Source: Gammaproteobacteria bacterium (lineage in GTDB: Bacteria; Pseudomonadota; Gammaproteobacteria; Enterobacterales; Alteromonadaceae). From it: a stretch of 8,586 nt of DNA. The DNA lies in the NCBI GenBank assembly GCA_027484495.1, contig JAIXSW010000454.1, positions 1 through 8,586 on the forward strand, read 5' to 3'. The translations under genes and the position numbers were made by a program. Positions 1 to 7,288 of this stretch are shown here, one piece after another. The notes beneath the pieces are model-generated. The model ran no database searches. It saw nothing but the letters and a program-made list of their open reading frames with translations, and was not told the DNA's origin. The stretch's first letter is position 1. Each line of letters starts with the position of its first letter.

Positions 1-59
1 AGCCCAAACATATAAATACACAAGTTTATGTTCATCGCTTCTCGTAATACCGACTGCTA

Positions 60-79
60 TCACTAATTCATGATAGTGA
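60..79. repeat. Inverted repeat upstream of the amidohydrolase gene
   Basis: Six-base arms TCACTA (60-65) and TAGTGA (74-79) are exact reverse complements around an 8-base spacer. The repeat lies 66 bases before the amidohydrolase start and just upstream of a possible promoter, where an operator could sit. Arms this short can arise by chance in AT-rich DNA, so a regulatory role is only inferred. Confidence 0.25.
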
Positions 80-83
80 CTAA

Positions 84-112
84 CTTTTAGGCTCACAGCA
101 TCCAGCTACAAT
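84..112 (+). promoter_or_regulatory. Possible sigma70-type promoter for the amidohydrolase gene
   Basis: A good -10 match, TACAAT, is at 107-112. The hexamer 17 bases upstream, CTTTTA at 84-89, is a poor -35 match. Transcription would start near 119, leaving a leader of about 25 bases. The ribosome binding site before the ATG at 145 is also weak, with only a GAGA about 9 bases upstream. This is a guess from the -10 element and position. Confidence 0.3.
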
Positions 113-144
113 GATGAAAGTTTAATCAAGCTGAGAACCACAAA

Positions 145-1857
145 ATGAAATTGAGTCACTTATCTATGCTCGTTGCCAGCGGATTTTTATTCGGTTGTAA
201 ACCTGCCGACGCTGGCGAAGATGCAGAGACTGCCGCTGTTAAGCCCAAAACTGCAGCGATGGTTTTCACCAATGCCGTTATTTATCAACATCAAACGGCT
301 GACACACTGGTGATAAAAGATGGCCGTATCGCTTTTATTGGGAAAGCAGAAACTGCGCAGAAACAGTATCCAAACCTGAGTAACTGGCAGGATTTAGAGG
401 GCGCATTTATCGGCCCTGGATTTATTGATAACCACAATCATGTGTTTGAAGCTGATGCTGAGATTGGCGGTGATTGCGATTTGTCTGATGCTCAAAGTAT
501 CCTCGGTTATGAGAAAGCGCTGGTGCAATGTAAGCGCGAATTAGCCCCCGAGGCCGAAGAATGGTTAATGGGTTATGGTCATGAGCTGGCCAAGCTGCTG
601 ACGCTGTCAGAGGAATCTCCACTCGAAATGCTCGACCGCCTGTTCCCCAACAATCCGGTGGTCATTATGGAGCAAACTTCTCATTCAATGTGGGTCAACA
701 GCAAGGCATTACAACTTGCCGGAATTAATGACAAATCTGCCGACCCACAAGGTGGTCGCATCTTACGTGAAACCGATGGCAGTCTCAGTGGCATTCTGCT
801 GGATAATGCCGGCGACCGCTTGTTTGAGATCGCCTGGAATCAGCAGCCGGATTTACAAAATGCGCATAAGCGCGGCTTACGCAACGGACTGCGCCAATTG
901 GCTGAGAATGGCATTACGACTGTTGGTGATGGACGACTGTATTGGAAGCGTGGCTGGTTGCAGACCTGGCAACAGCTGGAGAAGCAAAAGCAGTTAACTG
1001 CGCGTGTCAGTATTCGCCCATGGATTTATCCTGCCGACCCTGCAGCTCCGCAGCTGGAATTCTTCCGCAAAGTTTATCAACCGGATCCTACCCGCTTGCT
1101 GGTGATCAATCAGGTGAAACTCTACAGTGACGGTCTATTGCAAAACGGCACCGCGCGCTTACTACAGCCATATCGCCAAACCATTAATCCTGACTTGCCA
1201 ACAGGATTAGATTACATCGCGCCGGATCAAATGAAATGGTGGTTAGTAGAACTGGATAAAATTGGCTTCGGTGCCCATATCCATGCCATCGGTGATGGCG
1301 GGACACGCAATGCACTTGATGCGGTTGAATATGCTCGTCAAGCAGGTTCCACGCAATTGTACGGCTTAACCCATCTTGAACTGGTGCAGGTTGAAGACTT
1401 CGGCCGATTTAAACAATTATCTGTCGATGCCGACATGCAAATTGGCAATGAAGGGACTTTGCATGCAGATCATCATTGGGCGGATCCATGGTTAGGCCAT
1501 GAGCGCGCGGCTCATTTAATGCCGGTGCGAGCATTCCTTGCTGCCGGTGCAAACCTAACCCTGAGTAGCGATTGGAACGTCAATGAGCTCAATCCGCTCC
1601 TTAGTATTGCCAACGCATTGGAGTTAAAAGGTCAGTCTTTCCCAGATGTTGATACAGCGATTGCGACCTATACCATTAATGCTGCCCAAGCTTTAGGTCT
1701 TGCGGCAGAAACCGGGTCACTGACTGTCGGTAAAGCTGCCGATCTGGTGGTGATTGATCAGGACATCAGCCGGGCTAAACCCGCTAAAATCCGTCAGGCG
1801 AAGTTCTTATTAACCATGCTCAACGGTCAGGTGGTGTATCAGAGTCCAGATTATTAA
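145..1857 (+). CDS. YtcJ-like amidohydrolase family lipoprotein (metal-dependent hydrolase)
   Basis: This 570-residue protein belongs to the amidohydrolase superfamily, YtcJ-like (Amidohydro_3) branch. These are metal-dependent TIM-barrel hydrolases, usually acting on amide or related C-N bonds; the substrate cannot be told from sequence. The N-terminus is a lipoprotein signal: K2, a hydrophobic stretch, then the lipobox LFGC with lipidated Cys18, followed by an acidic linker. It is therefore probably anchored in the periplasm or outer membrane. Metal-site motifs are visible: D95-x-H97-x-H99 after GPGFI, KLYSDG (K325, D329), HIHAIGD (H378, H380), THLE (H410) and SSDW (D476) followed by LNPLLSI. 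The C-terminal GKAADLVVID is the usual small beta-sandwich close. Length and motif order match intact family members. The gene stands alone on its strand, and its last 38 bases overlap the end of the convergent LysR-type gene. Family call is firm, substrate unknown. Confidence 0.9.
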   Translation: MKLSHLSMLVASGFLFGCKPADAGEDAETAAVKPKTAAMVFTNAVIYQHQTADTLVIKDGRIAFIGKAETAQKQYPNLSNWQDLEGAFIGPGFIDNHNHVFEADAEIGGDCDLSDAQSILGYEKALVQCKRELAPEAEEWLMGYGHELAKLLTLSEESPLEMLDRLFPNNPVVIMEQTSHSMWVNSKALQLAGINDKSADPQGGRILRETDGSLSGILLDNAGDRLFEIAWNQQPDLQNAHKRGLRNGLRQLAENGITTVGDGRLYWKRGWLQTWQQLEKQKQLTARVSIRPWIYPADPAAPQLEFFRKVYQPDPTRLLVINQVKLYSDGLLQNGTARLLQPYRQTINPDLPTGLDYIAPDQMKWWLVELDKIGFGAHIHAIGDGGTRNALDAVEYARQAGSTQLYGLTHLELVQVEDFGRFKQLSVDADMQIGNEGTLHADHHWADPWLGHERAAHLMPVRAFLAAGANLTLSSDWNVNELNPLLSIANALELKGQSFPDVDTAIATYTINAAQALGLAAETGSLTVGKAADLVVIDQDISRAKPAKIRQAKFLLTMLNGQVVYQSPDY

Positions 1858-2743
1858 GAGTCTGACAAACCAAGCTTAACCAGCTGTTGATGATAGTTTT
1901 GTGCTGGCTTCCCAGAGGCCAGCGCAATTCCAGACGACGGCGCATTGTTGATAACTCACTGTTCACTTGCAACGACGCTAATTGACCTGCCTGAATGTCA
2001 GCTGCCACCATCAAGGCTGGCAGTAAGGCAACGCAGTCAGTTTTTAATAGCACGCCTTTGAGCGTACTAAAGTCAGCAATCTGACTAGAATGGCCACTAT
2101 AACCACTCTCATCGGCAGATTGCTGATAATGCTCCGCCCAAATCAACTCGCGAAATGGCGCTAAGTCTGCAACGCCAACACTTGGCTTTGCGGCAAGCGG
2201 ATGGTTCGAACGGACCACGAACACTTCGTCATAATAGCCAACGCGGCAATAGTCGTAACTGCTGTTATGTAATTCGATACTTTCGTGCAACAGCACCACA
2301 TCAAATACACGTTCGACCAAGCCTTGCGTTAAAACTTCTTCGCTCTGTGTACTGATGCGGACCTGAACCTGCGGTTGCTGTTGCATAAAACCGACAATTG
2401 CATCGGTTAATAGTTGTTGTGGAATATGGGGAGCAACGCCAATCACGAGTACAAGTTGTTTATGTTGCTGTAAAGCATGCGCGGCCGCTTGTAAGCGATT
2501 TGATTGTGCCACTGTGTGCTGAGCCAAGGGTAATAACGTATGGCCATCGGGACTTAACTGCAAGCTGTTGCCAGTCCGAGTAAACAACTCCAGATTTAGC
2601 TCTGCTTCCAAGTCTGCAATCCAACCACTTAATTGCGATTGTCGCTTACCCAATGCCCTTGCCGCAGCAGAGATAGACCCTAACTCAGCACTGAGTACAA
2701 AAGCCTGCAGGTAATGGATCGAGAAAGTATTTAGTGATTGCAT
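1820..2743 (-). CDS. LysR-family transcriptional regulator
   Basis: This 307-residue protein is a LysR-type DNA-binding regulator. Residues about 8-67 form the winged helix-turn-helix, with the family pattern LQAFV..AELGSISAAARALGKRQSQLSGWIADLEAELNLELFTR split across the helices, then LSPDG. From about residue 92 the protein looks like the periplasmic-binding-like effector domain (VLVIGVAPHIP...), which senses a small molecule. The ATG at 2743 is preceded by GAGG/TAGG stretches on the minus strand. The gene is not divergent from a neighbour: its 5' side faces the 3' end of katG, and its own 3' end overlaps the amidohydrolase gene. The classic divergent-target rule therefore gives no target here. 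Control of the amidohydrolase gene or of itself is possible but not shown by the sequence. Family call is secure; effector and regulon are unknown. Confidence 0.93.
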   Translation of the reverse strand: MQSLNTFSIHYLQAFVLSAELGSISAAARALGKRQSQLSGWIADLEAELNLELFTRTGNSLQLSPDGHTLLPLAQHTVAQSNRLQAAAHALQQHKQLVLVIGVAPHIPQQLLTDAIVGFMQQQPQVQVRISTQSEEVLTQGLVERVFDVVLLHESIELHNSSYDYCRVGYYDEVFVVRSNHPLAAKPSVGVADLAPFRELIWAEHYQQSADESGYSGHSSQIADFSTLKGVLLKTDCVALLPALMVAADIQAGQLASLQVNSELSTMRRRLELRWPLGSQHKTIINSWLSLVCQTLNNLDSDTPPDR

Positions 2744-3081
2744 AACCTCAACCTAGATCACAACTTTTTATGATTAGCACACTGCCGCATTGCGGATCTG
2801 ATTCACTTCAGTATCTGGAGCCGCTATCAAAGAGCCAATTGCAACAAACGCATTATTTGTACTCTATTTATCTGTGAAAAAGAAAATACATTCATACCAT
2901 TAAATTAAGTTAAAAAACTCTAATGTTCTCGGATCGCTGTTTCACTCAATGTTATCTTTTCAGTCTGTCAGCTTTTAGTTAAAAGCGAACTTGTGAATGC
3001 TGAAATACCGATGCCCGCAATTGGCACAATATGACCGTAAAACAACGCAGTGAATACCTCATCGGCCTCAGCATAAACAGC
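2744..3081. other. Non-coding gap between katG and the LysR-type gene
   Basis: Together with the terminator at 3082-3110, this makes a 384-base gap without a convincing protein gene. The part nearest the LysR start must hold that gene's promoter. A short palindrome, CCGCA-T-TGCGG (2785-2795), lies about 42 bases before the LysR ATG and could be an autoregulatory site. Bases about 2876-2925 are very AT-rich. A 7-base inverted repeat lies at 2971-2986. Open frames here are tiny and lack good ribosome binding sites. A plus-strand small RNA ending at the 3082-3110 hairpin is possible. Confidence 0.6.
2971..2986. repeat. Short palindrome GCTTTTA-GT-TAAAAGC
   Basis: Arms of seven bases (2971-2977 and 2980-2986) are exact reverse complements with a 2-base spacer. 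This shape suits a dimeric regulator. It lies 228 bases upstream of the LysR-type start, which is far for direct control of that gene. It could belong to an undetected transcript or be chance in AT-rich DNA. Confidence 0.25.
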
Positions 3082-3110
3082 AAAACGCCGGCATTTGCCG
3101 GCGTTTTTTT
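3082..3110. terminator. Strong bidirectional rho-independent terminator downstream of katG
   Basis: The arms AAAACGCCGGC (3082-3092) and GCCGGCGTTTT (3097-3107) pair perfectly around the loop ATTT. The stem is 11 base pairs with a GC-rich core. On the minus strand it lies 17 bases past the katG stop and should end the katG transcript, with a run of four Us. On the plus strand the run is seven Ts (3104-3110), a better terminator than in the katG direction, although no plus-strand gene is recognised upstream. Confidence 0.88.
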
Positions 3111-3127
3111 ATTGATAAAACAGCGAA

Positions 3128-5314
3128 TTACTTCAGATCATACCGATCTGCATTCATCACTTTGACCCAGGCGTTGACGAAGTCGTGCACGAACTTGGTC
3201 TTACCATCGTCCTGCGCATACACTTCGGCGTAAGCACGCAACACTGAGTTCGAACCAAACACCAGGTCGACCCGCGTCGCGGTCCATTTCACCTGACCAT
3301 CTTTTCTCGCGACGATTTCATATTTGTTTTTCCCGACCGGCTTCCAGCTGTACGCCATGTCGGTCAGATTGACAAAGAAATCGTTGCTGAGTACCCCTAC
3401 TCTGTCAGTGAACACGCCGTGGGTGCTGCCAGCGAAGTTAGTACCGAGGACCCGCATACCACCGACTAAAGCGGTCATTTCATGGGCAGTTAAGCCCATC
3501 AGCTGTGCGCGGTCCAGCATCAGTTCTTCCGGCGCTGCCGCATAATCCTTTTTCAGGAAGTTGCGGAACGCATCATGCACCGGCTCCAGCACCGCAAAAG
3601 ATTCAACATCGGTTTGCTCAGCTGATGCATCACCACGTCCTGGCGCAAAAGGCACTGTCACATCAACACCTGCTGCTTTGGCGGCTTGTTCTACCGCGGC
3701 GCTGCCGGCCAGTACAATCAAATCGGCCAGGCTGACTTTTTTACTCAGGCTTTGCTGTAAGGCTTCCAGCGCGGCCAGCACTTTGGCTAAACGGGCCGGT
3801 TCGTTGCCTTCCCAGTCTTTTTGCGGCGCTAAGCGAATGCGGGCACCGTTGGCACCACCACGATAATCCGAGCCACGGAAAGTGCGGGCACTGTCCCAGG
3901 CTGTGGTAATCAAATCACTGGGGCTGATACCAAGCGCCAGCGTTTTGGCTTTTAACTCAGCAATTTCCGCGTCGGTCAGGCAATAGTCCACCGCCGGAAT
4001 GGGGTCTTGCCAAATCAAGTCTTCGGCTGGCACATCCGGCCCTAAATAACGGCTTTTTGGCCCCAGGTCGCGGTGCGTTAATTTAAACCAGGCGCGGGCA
4101 AACACGTCAGCAAAATAGTCTGGGTTGGCATAAAACTTCTCAGCAATTTTGCGATAAACCGGGTCCACTTTCAGCGCCATGTCGGCATCGGTCATGATCG
4201 GATTACGCCGAATTGTCGGGTCTTCCACATCGACCGGTTTGTCTTCTTCTTTGATATTGACCGGCTCCCACTGCCAGGCGCCAGCCGGGCTCTTAGTCAG
4301 TGCCCAGTCATAGGTAAACAGCAGATAAAAATAACCGTTATCCCACTGCGTTGGGTTGGTGGTCCAGGCGCCTTCAATGCCGCTGGTGACGGTGTCGCGA
4401 CCAATGCCACGGCCGGTTTTGTTCAGCCAGCCAAAGCCCTGCGCCTCCAGATCTTCACCTTCCGGCGCTGCACCTAAATGCTCGGCTTTGCCGTTGCCGT
4501 GCGCTTTACCGACGGTGTGGCCACCGGCCGTTAAGGCGGCCGTTTCCTCATCGTCCATCGCCATCCGGGCAAAAGTGACCCGCATATCCTGCGCCGTTTT
4601 CAGCGGATCCGGATTGCCGTCCACACCTTCCGGATTGACATAAATCAGCCCCATCATCACCGCAGCCAGCGGATTTTCTAAATCGCGCTCACCGCTGTAG
4701 CGACTGCCCTCGCCACCGGACGCCTGCAGCCACTGTTTTTCCGACCCCCAATAAATATCTTTTTCCGGATGCCAGATATCTTCACGACCACCGGCAAAGC
4801 CGAAGGTTTTCAGACCCATCGATTCATAAGCCATATTACCGGCCAGGATCATCAAATCGGCCCAGGATAATTTATTGCCGTATTTGCGTTTAATCGGCCA
4901 CAACAAGCGGCGGGCTTTGTCGAGGTTGCCGTTATCCGGCCAGCTGTTTAATGGTGCAAAACGCTGACTGCCAGTGCCACCACCACCCCGGCCGTCGGCG
5001 ATGCGGTAAGTGCCGGCAGAGTGCCAGGCCATGCGGATCATCAGACCACCATAATGGCCCCAGTCGGCCGGCCACCAGTCCTGTGAATCGGTCATCAATG
5101 CTTTTAAATCGGTTTTAACTGCTTCAAGATCGAGTGTTTTAAAGGCTTCGGCATAGTTAAAGCCGGGGTCCATCGGATTGGTTTTGCTGTCGTGCTGGTG
5201 CAGGATGTCGAGGTTCAGTGCGTTTGGCCACCAGTTCATCGTCGCGTTGGCTGCGGTCGTATTGGCGCCGTGCATGACCGGGCATTTGCCGCCGGTAGAT
5301 TTATTGCTATCCAT
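3128..5314 (-). CDS. katG: Catalase-peroxidase KatG
   Basis: KatG is a cytoplasmic haem enzyme that breaks down hydrogen peroxide as a catalase and also acts as a broad peroxidase. I place the start at 5314 (728 residues, MDSNKSTGGKCPVMHG...) because AAGGA lies 8 bases upstream and the CPVMHG motif near the N-terminus is typical. In this numbering the distal haem pocket RMAWHSAGTYR gives R94, W97 and H98. The crosslinked Met-Tyr-Trp cofactor would be W97-Y225-M251. The proximal haem ligand is H266 (GGHTVGKAHG), with W317 and D378 as its partners. The mobile 'switch' arginine is R415 in LTHRDLGP. The C-terminal haem-free domain, usual in duplicated KatG proteins, is complete. No signal peptide is seen, so this is not a secreted KatP-type variant. 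Peroxide control through OxyR is usual for katG, but I could not find a clear OxyR site upstream. A terminator follows the stop. Confidence 0.97.
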   Translation of the reverse strand: MDSNKSTGGKCPVMHGANTTAANATMNWWPNALNLDILHQHDSKTNPMDPGFNYAEAFKTLDLEAVKTDLKALMTDSQDWWPADWGHYGGLMIRMAWHSAGTYRIADGRGGGGTGSQRFAPLNSWPDNGNLDKARRLLWPIKRKYGNKLSWADLMILAGNMAYESMGLKTFGFAGGREDIWHPEKDIYWGSEKQWLQASGGEGSRYSGERDLENPLAAVMMGLIYVNPEGVDGNPDPLKTAQDMRVTFARMAMDDEETAALTAGGHTVGKAHGNGKAEHLGAAPEGEDLEAQGFGWLNKTGRGIGRDTVTSGIEGAWTTNPTQWDNGYFYLLFTYDWALTKSPAGAWQWEPVNIKEEDKPVDVEDPTIRRNPIMTDADMALKVDPVYRKIAEKFYANPDYFADVFARAWFKLTHRDLGPKSRYLGPDVPAEDLIWQDPIPAVDYCLTDAEIAELKAKTLALGISPSDLITTAWDSARTFRGSDYRGGANGARIRLAPQKDWEGNEPARLAKVLAALEALQQSLSKKVSLADLIVLAGSAAVEQAAKAAGVDVTVPFAPGRGDASAEQTDVESFAVLEPVHDAFRNFLKKDYAAAPEELMLDRAQLMGLTAHEMTALVGGMRVLGTNFAGSTHGVFTDRVGVLSNDFFVNLTDMAYSWKPVGKNKYEIVARKDGQVKWTATRVDLVFGSNSVLRAYAEVYAQDDGKTKFVHDFVNAWVKVMNADRYDLK

Positions 5315-5322
5315 CTGAGGGT

Positions 5323-5327
5323 TCCTT
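5323..5327 (-). promoter_or_regulatory. Ribosome binding site that sets the katG start at 5314
   Basis: Read on the minus strand, AAGGA lies 8 bases before the ATG at 5314. The upstream in-frame ATG at 5377 has no purine-rich site before it, and its extra 21 residues (rich in R, N and P) do not look like a KatG N-terminus. Position 5314 is therefore preferred. Confidence 0.8.
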
Positions 5328-5439
5328 CTGTTGGGTTCAATTCGTCGGTTGAATTCTGCAGCAGTGGGCTGCGCCATTTCAGTTGGATTAAAGGTAGTCG
5401 CGAATTGCGATTTAGGAAACTGACTTAAATTGACCTACC

Positions 5440-5458
5440 TAATCAAATTAATTGATTA
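5440..5458. promoter_or_regulatory. Operator-like inverted repeat between katG and the divergent secreted-protein gene
   Basis: TAATCAA (5440-5446) and TTGATTA (5452-5458) are exact reverse complements around a 5-base spacer, giving a 19-base dyad. It lies 126 bases from the katG ATG and 124 bases from the divergent GTG, near the middle of the shared intergenic region, in an AT-rich stretch. Size and symmetry suit a dimeric repressor or activator. It does not match the OxyR tetrad pattern (ATAG/CTAT elements) or the Fur box. The binding protein is unknown. Confidence 0.45.
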
Positions 5459-5569
5459 AAAACCTTTATCTTGGGCGTTAAGTTCGGTACGACAACCACT
5501 CGATGGTGGCTTCAGGCTGTGCATCATGGCGAATTTTTCGTAAGATTTGGGCAAATTCCTCTAAAACGC

Positions 5570-5573
5570 AGGA
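5570..5573 (+). promoter_or_regulatory. Ribosome binding site that sets the GTG start at 5582
   Basis: AGGA lies 8 bases before GTG 5582. Starting there gives a compact signal peptide. The longer frame from the TTG at 5471 has no comparable site and would put 37 uncharacteristic residues before the signal peptide. Confidence 0.7.
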
Positions 5574-5581
5574 CGCGTCCG

Positions 5582-6766
5582 GTGCTCAAAGCCTCTTTTA
5601 CGAGCCTATTTTTACTGCCTTGCCTGGCACTCGCCACGCCATCCGATCGAAAACCAGTGTGGTATGGACCTGCCGAAGCACCACCGTACTATGTCGTGCC
5701 ACAGCATACAGCCCAGCCGGTAGTGCTGTCTGGGCAGCCAGTATTGCTGGCGTTTTCTGCTGATAGCCGTGAACTTGCGATTGCCACGCTTAGCGACACC
5801 GGTCGTAATACTGAATTTGGGCCACTCTTTGCGGCAGAACTTTATTCGGTGTCGACTGCGCAACAGCAAGCCAGCGGCTCCGCTTCAAGCCGTGCTGATT
5901 TGTTGATCAATAAAGATGTCACGGCTCAGTTTGCCATTTATGGCTCGCCACCGGTTGATTTGCGCTGGCGCGGTCAAAATATCGATTTGACGATTAGTGA
6001 CGGTGATGGCGATGTTGAACAACTGACATACGCCAAAGCGCAAAACGCCGTGATTGATCGTAGCCAAAACCCGACGACATTGACTGAATCAGAACGCCCT
6101 TCATTAAAAGCAGCGATAGGCCGTTGTTTCGCCGATTGGCCACAAGAAATCATCGACAGCGGCGTCAATGGCATTCATAGCAATTGGCTCGACACTGGTA
6201 AAACTGCGGTCTACCAAGCCGCTCATGCCCAAGCGGACGAGAGCGTTTGGTATCTCGATCTAGAAAAGTGCCAACGCACGCCGTTACTCAACTTCAGCAA
6301 AACCAACAAACAGTTCTGGCACAATGACCATTACGGCACAGTGGCGTTTGCGAACTATCTGCTGGTCGCCATGCGGCAAACATCACAACACAACAGTGGT
6401 GGAAATCTCAACCTGTTGCTGAGCAATCAACCCGGCCAGACACCGTTGGCACAAAGAAGTTGGCTGCAAGTGAACACCGGCTTTGACGATGTATTGTCGC
6501 CAATGCCACTCGGACAGGTGCAGCAGCGTTTACTGTTTGTCCTGGCAAACCGCCAGCATGCATGCACCAGCCGGGTGATGAGTCTGTCGGCGCAAGGTTT
6601 AGTTGAATTGCAGGTTGATGGCTATCACATTTGCCAGGCTGCCGTGTCGGCACAAGGGCATTTGGCGTTAGCATTGTCGAGCAAGAATAGGACAACTGCC
6701 GCCGAACACCGCGCTGATACTGTCTGGCTCATCCCACCAGCGTTTATCGCACGCTTGCCGCAATAG
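5582..6766 (+). CDS. Secreted protein of unknown function, propeller-like repeats
   Basis: I do not recognise this family. From the GTG at 5582 the product is 394 residues. The N-terminus is a classical Sec signal peptide: K3, hydrophobic core at about 5-18, and an ALA cleavage site just before TPSDRK. The LLPC segment is not a lipobox because proline precedes the cysteine. The mature part shows about six stretches of alternating hydrophobic strands ending in turns, such as PVLLAFSADSRELAIA, VDLRWRGQNIDLTISDGDGD, SVWYLDLEKC, TVAFANYLLVAMR, QQRLLFVLANRQ and AVSAQGHLALALSS. That spacing is like a beta-propeller, with 'AFSADSRELAIA' resembling WD40/PD40-type repeats. Four cysteines (182, 230, 328, 351) could form two disulfides in the periplasm. 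DGDGDVE at about 140-146 resembles a calcium loop, weakly. It is divergent from katG, but functional linkage is unproven. Fold is inferred; function unknown. Confidence 0.75.
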   Translation: MLKASFTSLFLLPCLALATPSDRKPVWYGPAEAPPYYVVPQHTAQPVVLSGQPVLLAFSADSRELAIATLSDTGRNTEFGPLFAAELYSVSTAQQQASGSASSRADLLINKDVTAQFAIYGSPPVDLRWRGQNIDLTISDGDGDVEQLTYAKAQNAVIDRSQNPTTLTESERPSLKAAIGRCFADWPQEIIDSGVNGIHSNWLDTGKTAVYQAAHAQADESVWYLDLEKCQRTPLLNFSKTNKQFWHNDHYGTVAFANYLLVAMRQTSQHNSGGNLNLLLSNQPGQTPLAQRSWLQVNTGFDDVLSPMPLGQVQQRLLFVLANRQHACTSRVMSLSAQGLVELQVDGYHICQAAVSAQGHLALALSSKNRTTAAEHRADTVWLIPPAFIARLPQ

Positions 6767-6780
6767 CGCCGAGCTGGCGC
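6766..6780. terminator. Weak hairpin between two convergent genes
   Basis: GCGCC (6766-6770) and GGCGC (6776-6780) pair around GAGCT. The hairpin almost fills the 18-base gap between the convergent stop codons at 6766 and 6785. It has no T run on either strand, so it would be a poor rho-independent terminator. It may only slow polymerase or be incidental. Confidence 0.3.
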
Positions 6781-6784
6781 TTCA

Positions 6785-7198
6785 TTAGCGGACAATCCGG
6801 CCCGGTTCATAGCTATCATAGCGTGGCAGTGCGGCATCCAAATCGTCCCAGCAGGCTTTTGACGAGACAAAGTTGTGCGAGATTGGCCGTTCCGTGATGT
6901 CGGAATCGAGGATGCCAAGCCGCAAACGCAATTTATCCGGCACTTTGGCATTGCTGCTATACACCGGGCTGGCGCAAACCTGACAAAAATGCCGGTGCTT
7001 ACCTGAAGCAGATTCATACGCCGAAAGCAGTTGCTGCCCTGTGACGATCCGCAGCGCTGAAGTCGCGATAAAGCCATTGGTCGCATAGGCAGTGCCACTA
7101 CTTTTGCGGCATTTCGAGCAGTGACAATGAATGATCGAATCAATGGGGCCATGCACTTCAATCGTCACAGCGCCACACAAACAACTACCCTGATACAT
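6785..7198 (-). CDS. GFA-family (CENP-V/GFA domain) zinc protein
   Basis: This 137-residue protein is a single GFA domain, the fold of glutathione-dependent formaldehyde-activating enzyme and many uncharacterised relatives. The family's zinc cysteines are complete: C6 and C8 (GSCLCGAV) with C72 and C75 (FCQVCASPVY) should bind the structural zinc. C25, C27 and C30 (CHCSKCRKSSG) match the second, catalytic-type site. The rest of the domain (GFIATSALRIVTG, LRLRLGILDSD, then a WDDL-PRYD ending) is normal. Length is typical of small GFA proteins, and no signal peptide is seen, so it is probably cytoplasmic. Real formaldehyde activation is not implied: most members have unknown substrates, and no formaldehyde dehydrogenase gene is nearby. 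A GAGA stretch serves as a weak ribosome binding site. It may be last in a minus-strand run, 90 bases after the preceding gene. Confidence 0.9.
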   Translation of the reverse strand: MYQGSCLCGAVTIEVHGPIDSIIHCHCSKCRKSSGTAYATNGFIATSALRIVTGQQLLSAYESASGKHRHFCQVCASPVYSSNAKVPDKLRLRLGILDSDITERPISHNFVSSKACWDDLDAALPRYDSYEPGRIVR

Positions 7199-7288
7199 AA
7201 AATTTCTCGCCTGATAAATGCAGAATAATGGCCTGACACCCCGCCCGATCTTATCGTGTTCGCGGTCAATGCAGCAAATCGGTGCGGA

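Noticed and set aside
2998..3054. An 18-codon plus-strand frame, MLKYRCPQLAQYDRKTTQ
   Set aside because: It has no ribosome binding site and no recognisable similarity. It cannot be separated from chance at this length.
3031..3165. A 44-codon plus-strand frame starting MTVKQRSEYL
   Set aside because: It runs straight through the terminator hairpin and into the end of katG, with no good ribosome binding site. It is more likely chance reading of the hairpin region.
5315..5581. An OxyR binding site in front of katG
   Set aside because: I looked for spaced ATAG/CTAT elements and found no convincing set. Control by OxyR remains possible but is not shown.
5582..5640. Lipoprotein reading of the secreted protein's signal (LLPC)
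   Set aside because: Proline directly before the cysteine does not fit a lipobox, and a good ALA cleavage site follows.
6625..7161. A 178-codon minus-strand frame overlapping the GFA gene
   Set aside because: It lies in another frame of the GFA gene, whose zinc-ligand pattern and length are convincing, and it extends antisense into the secreted-protein gene. It is a shadow frame.
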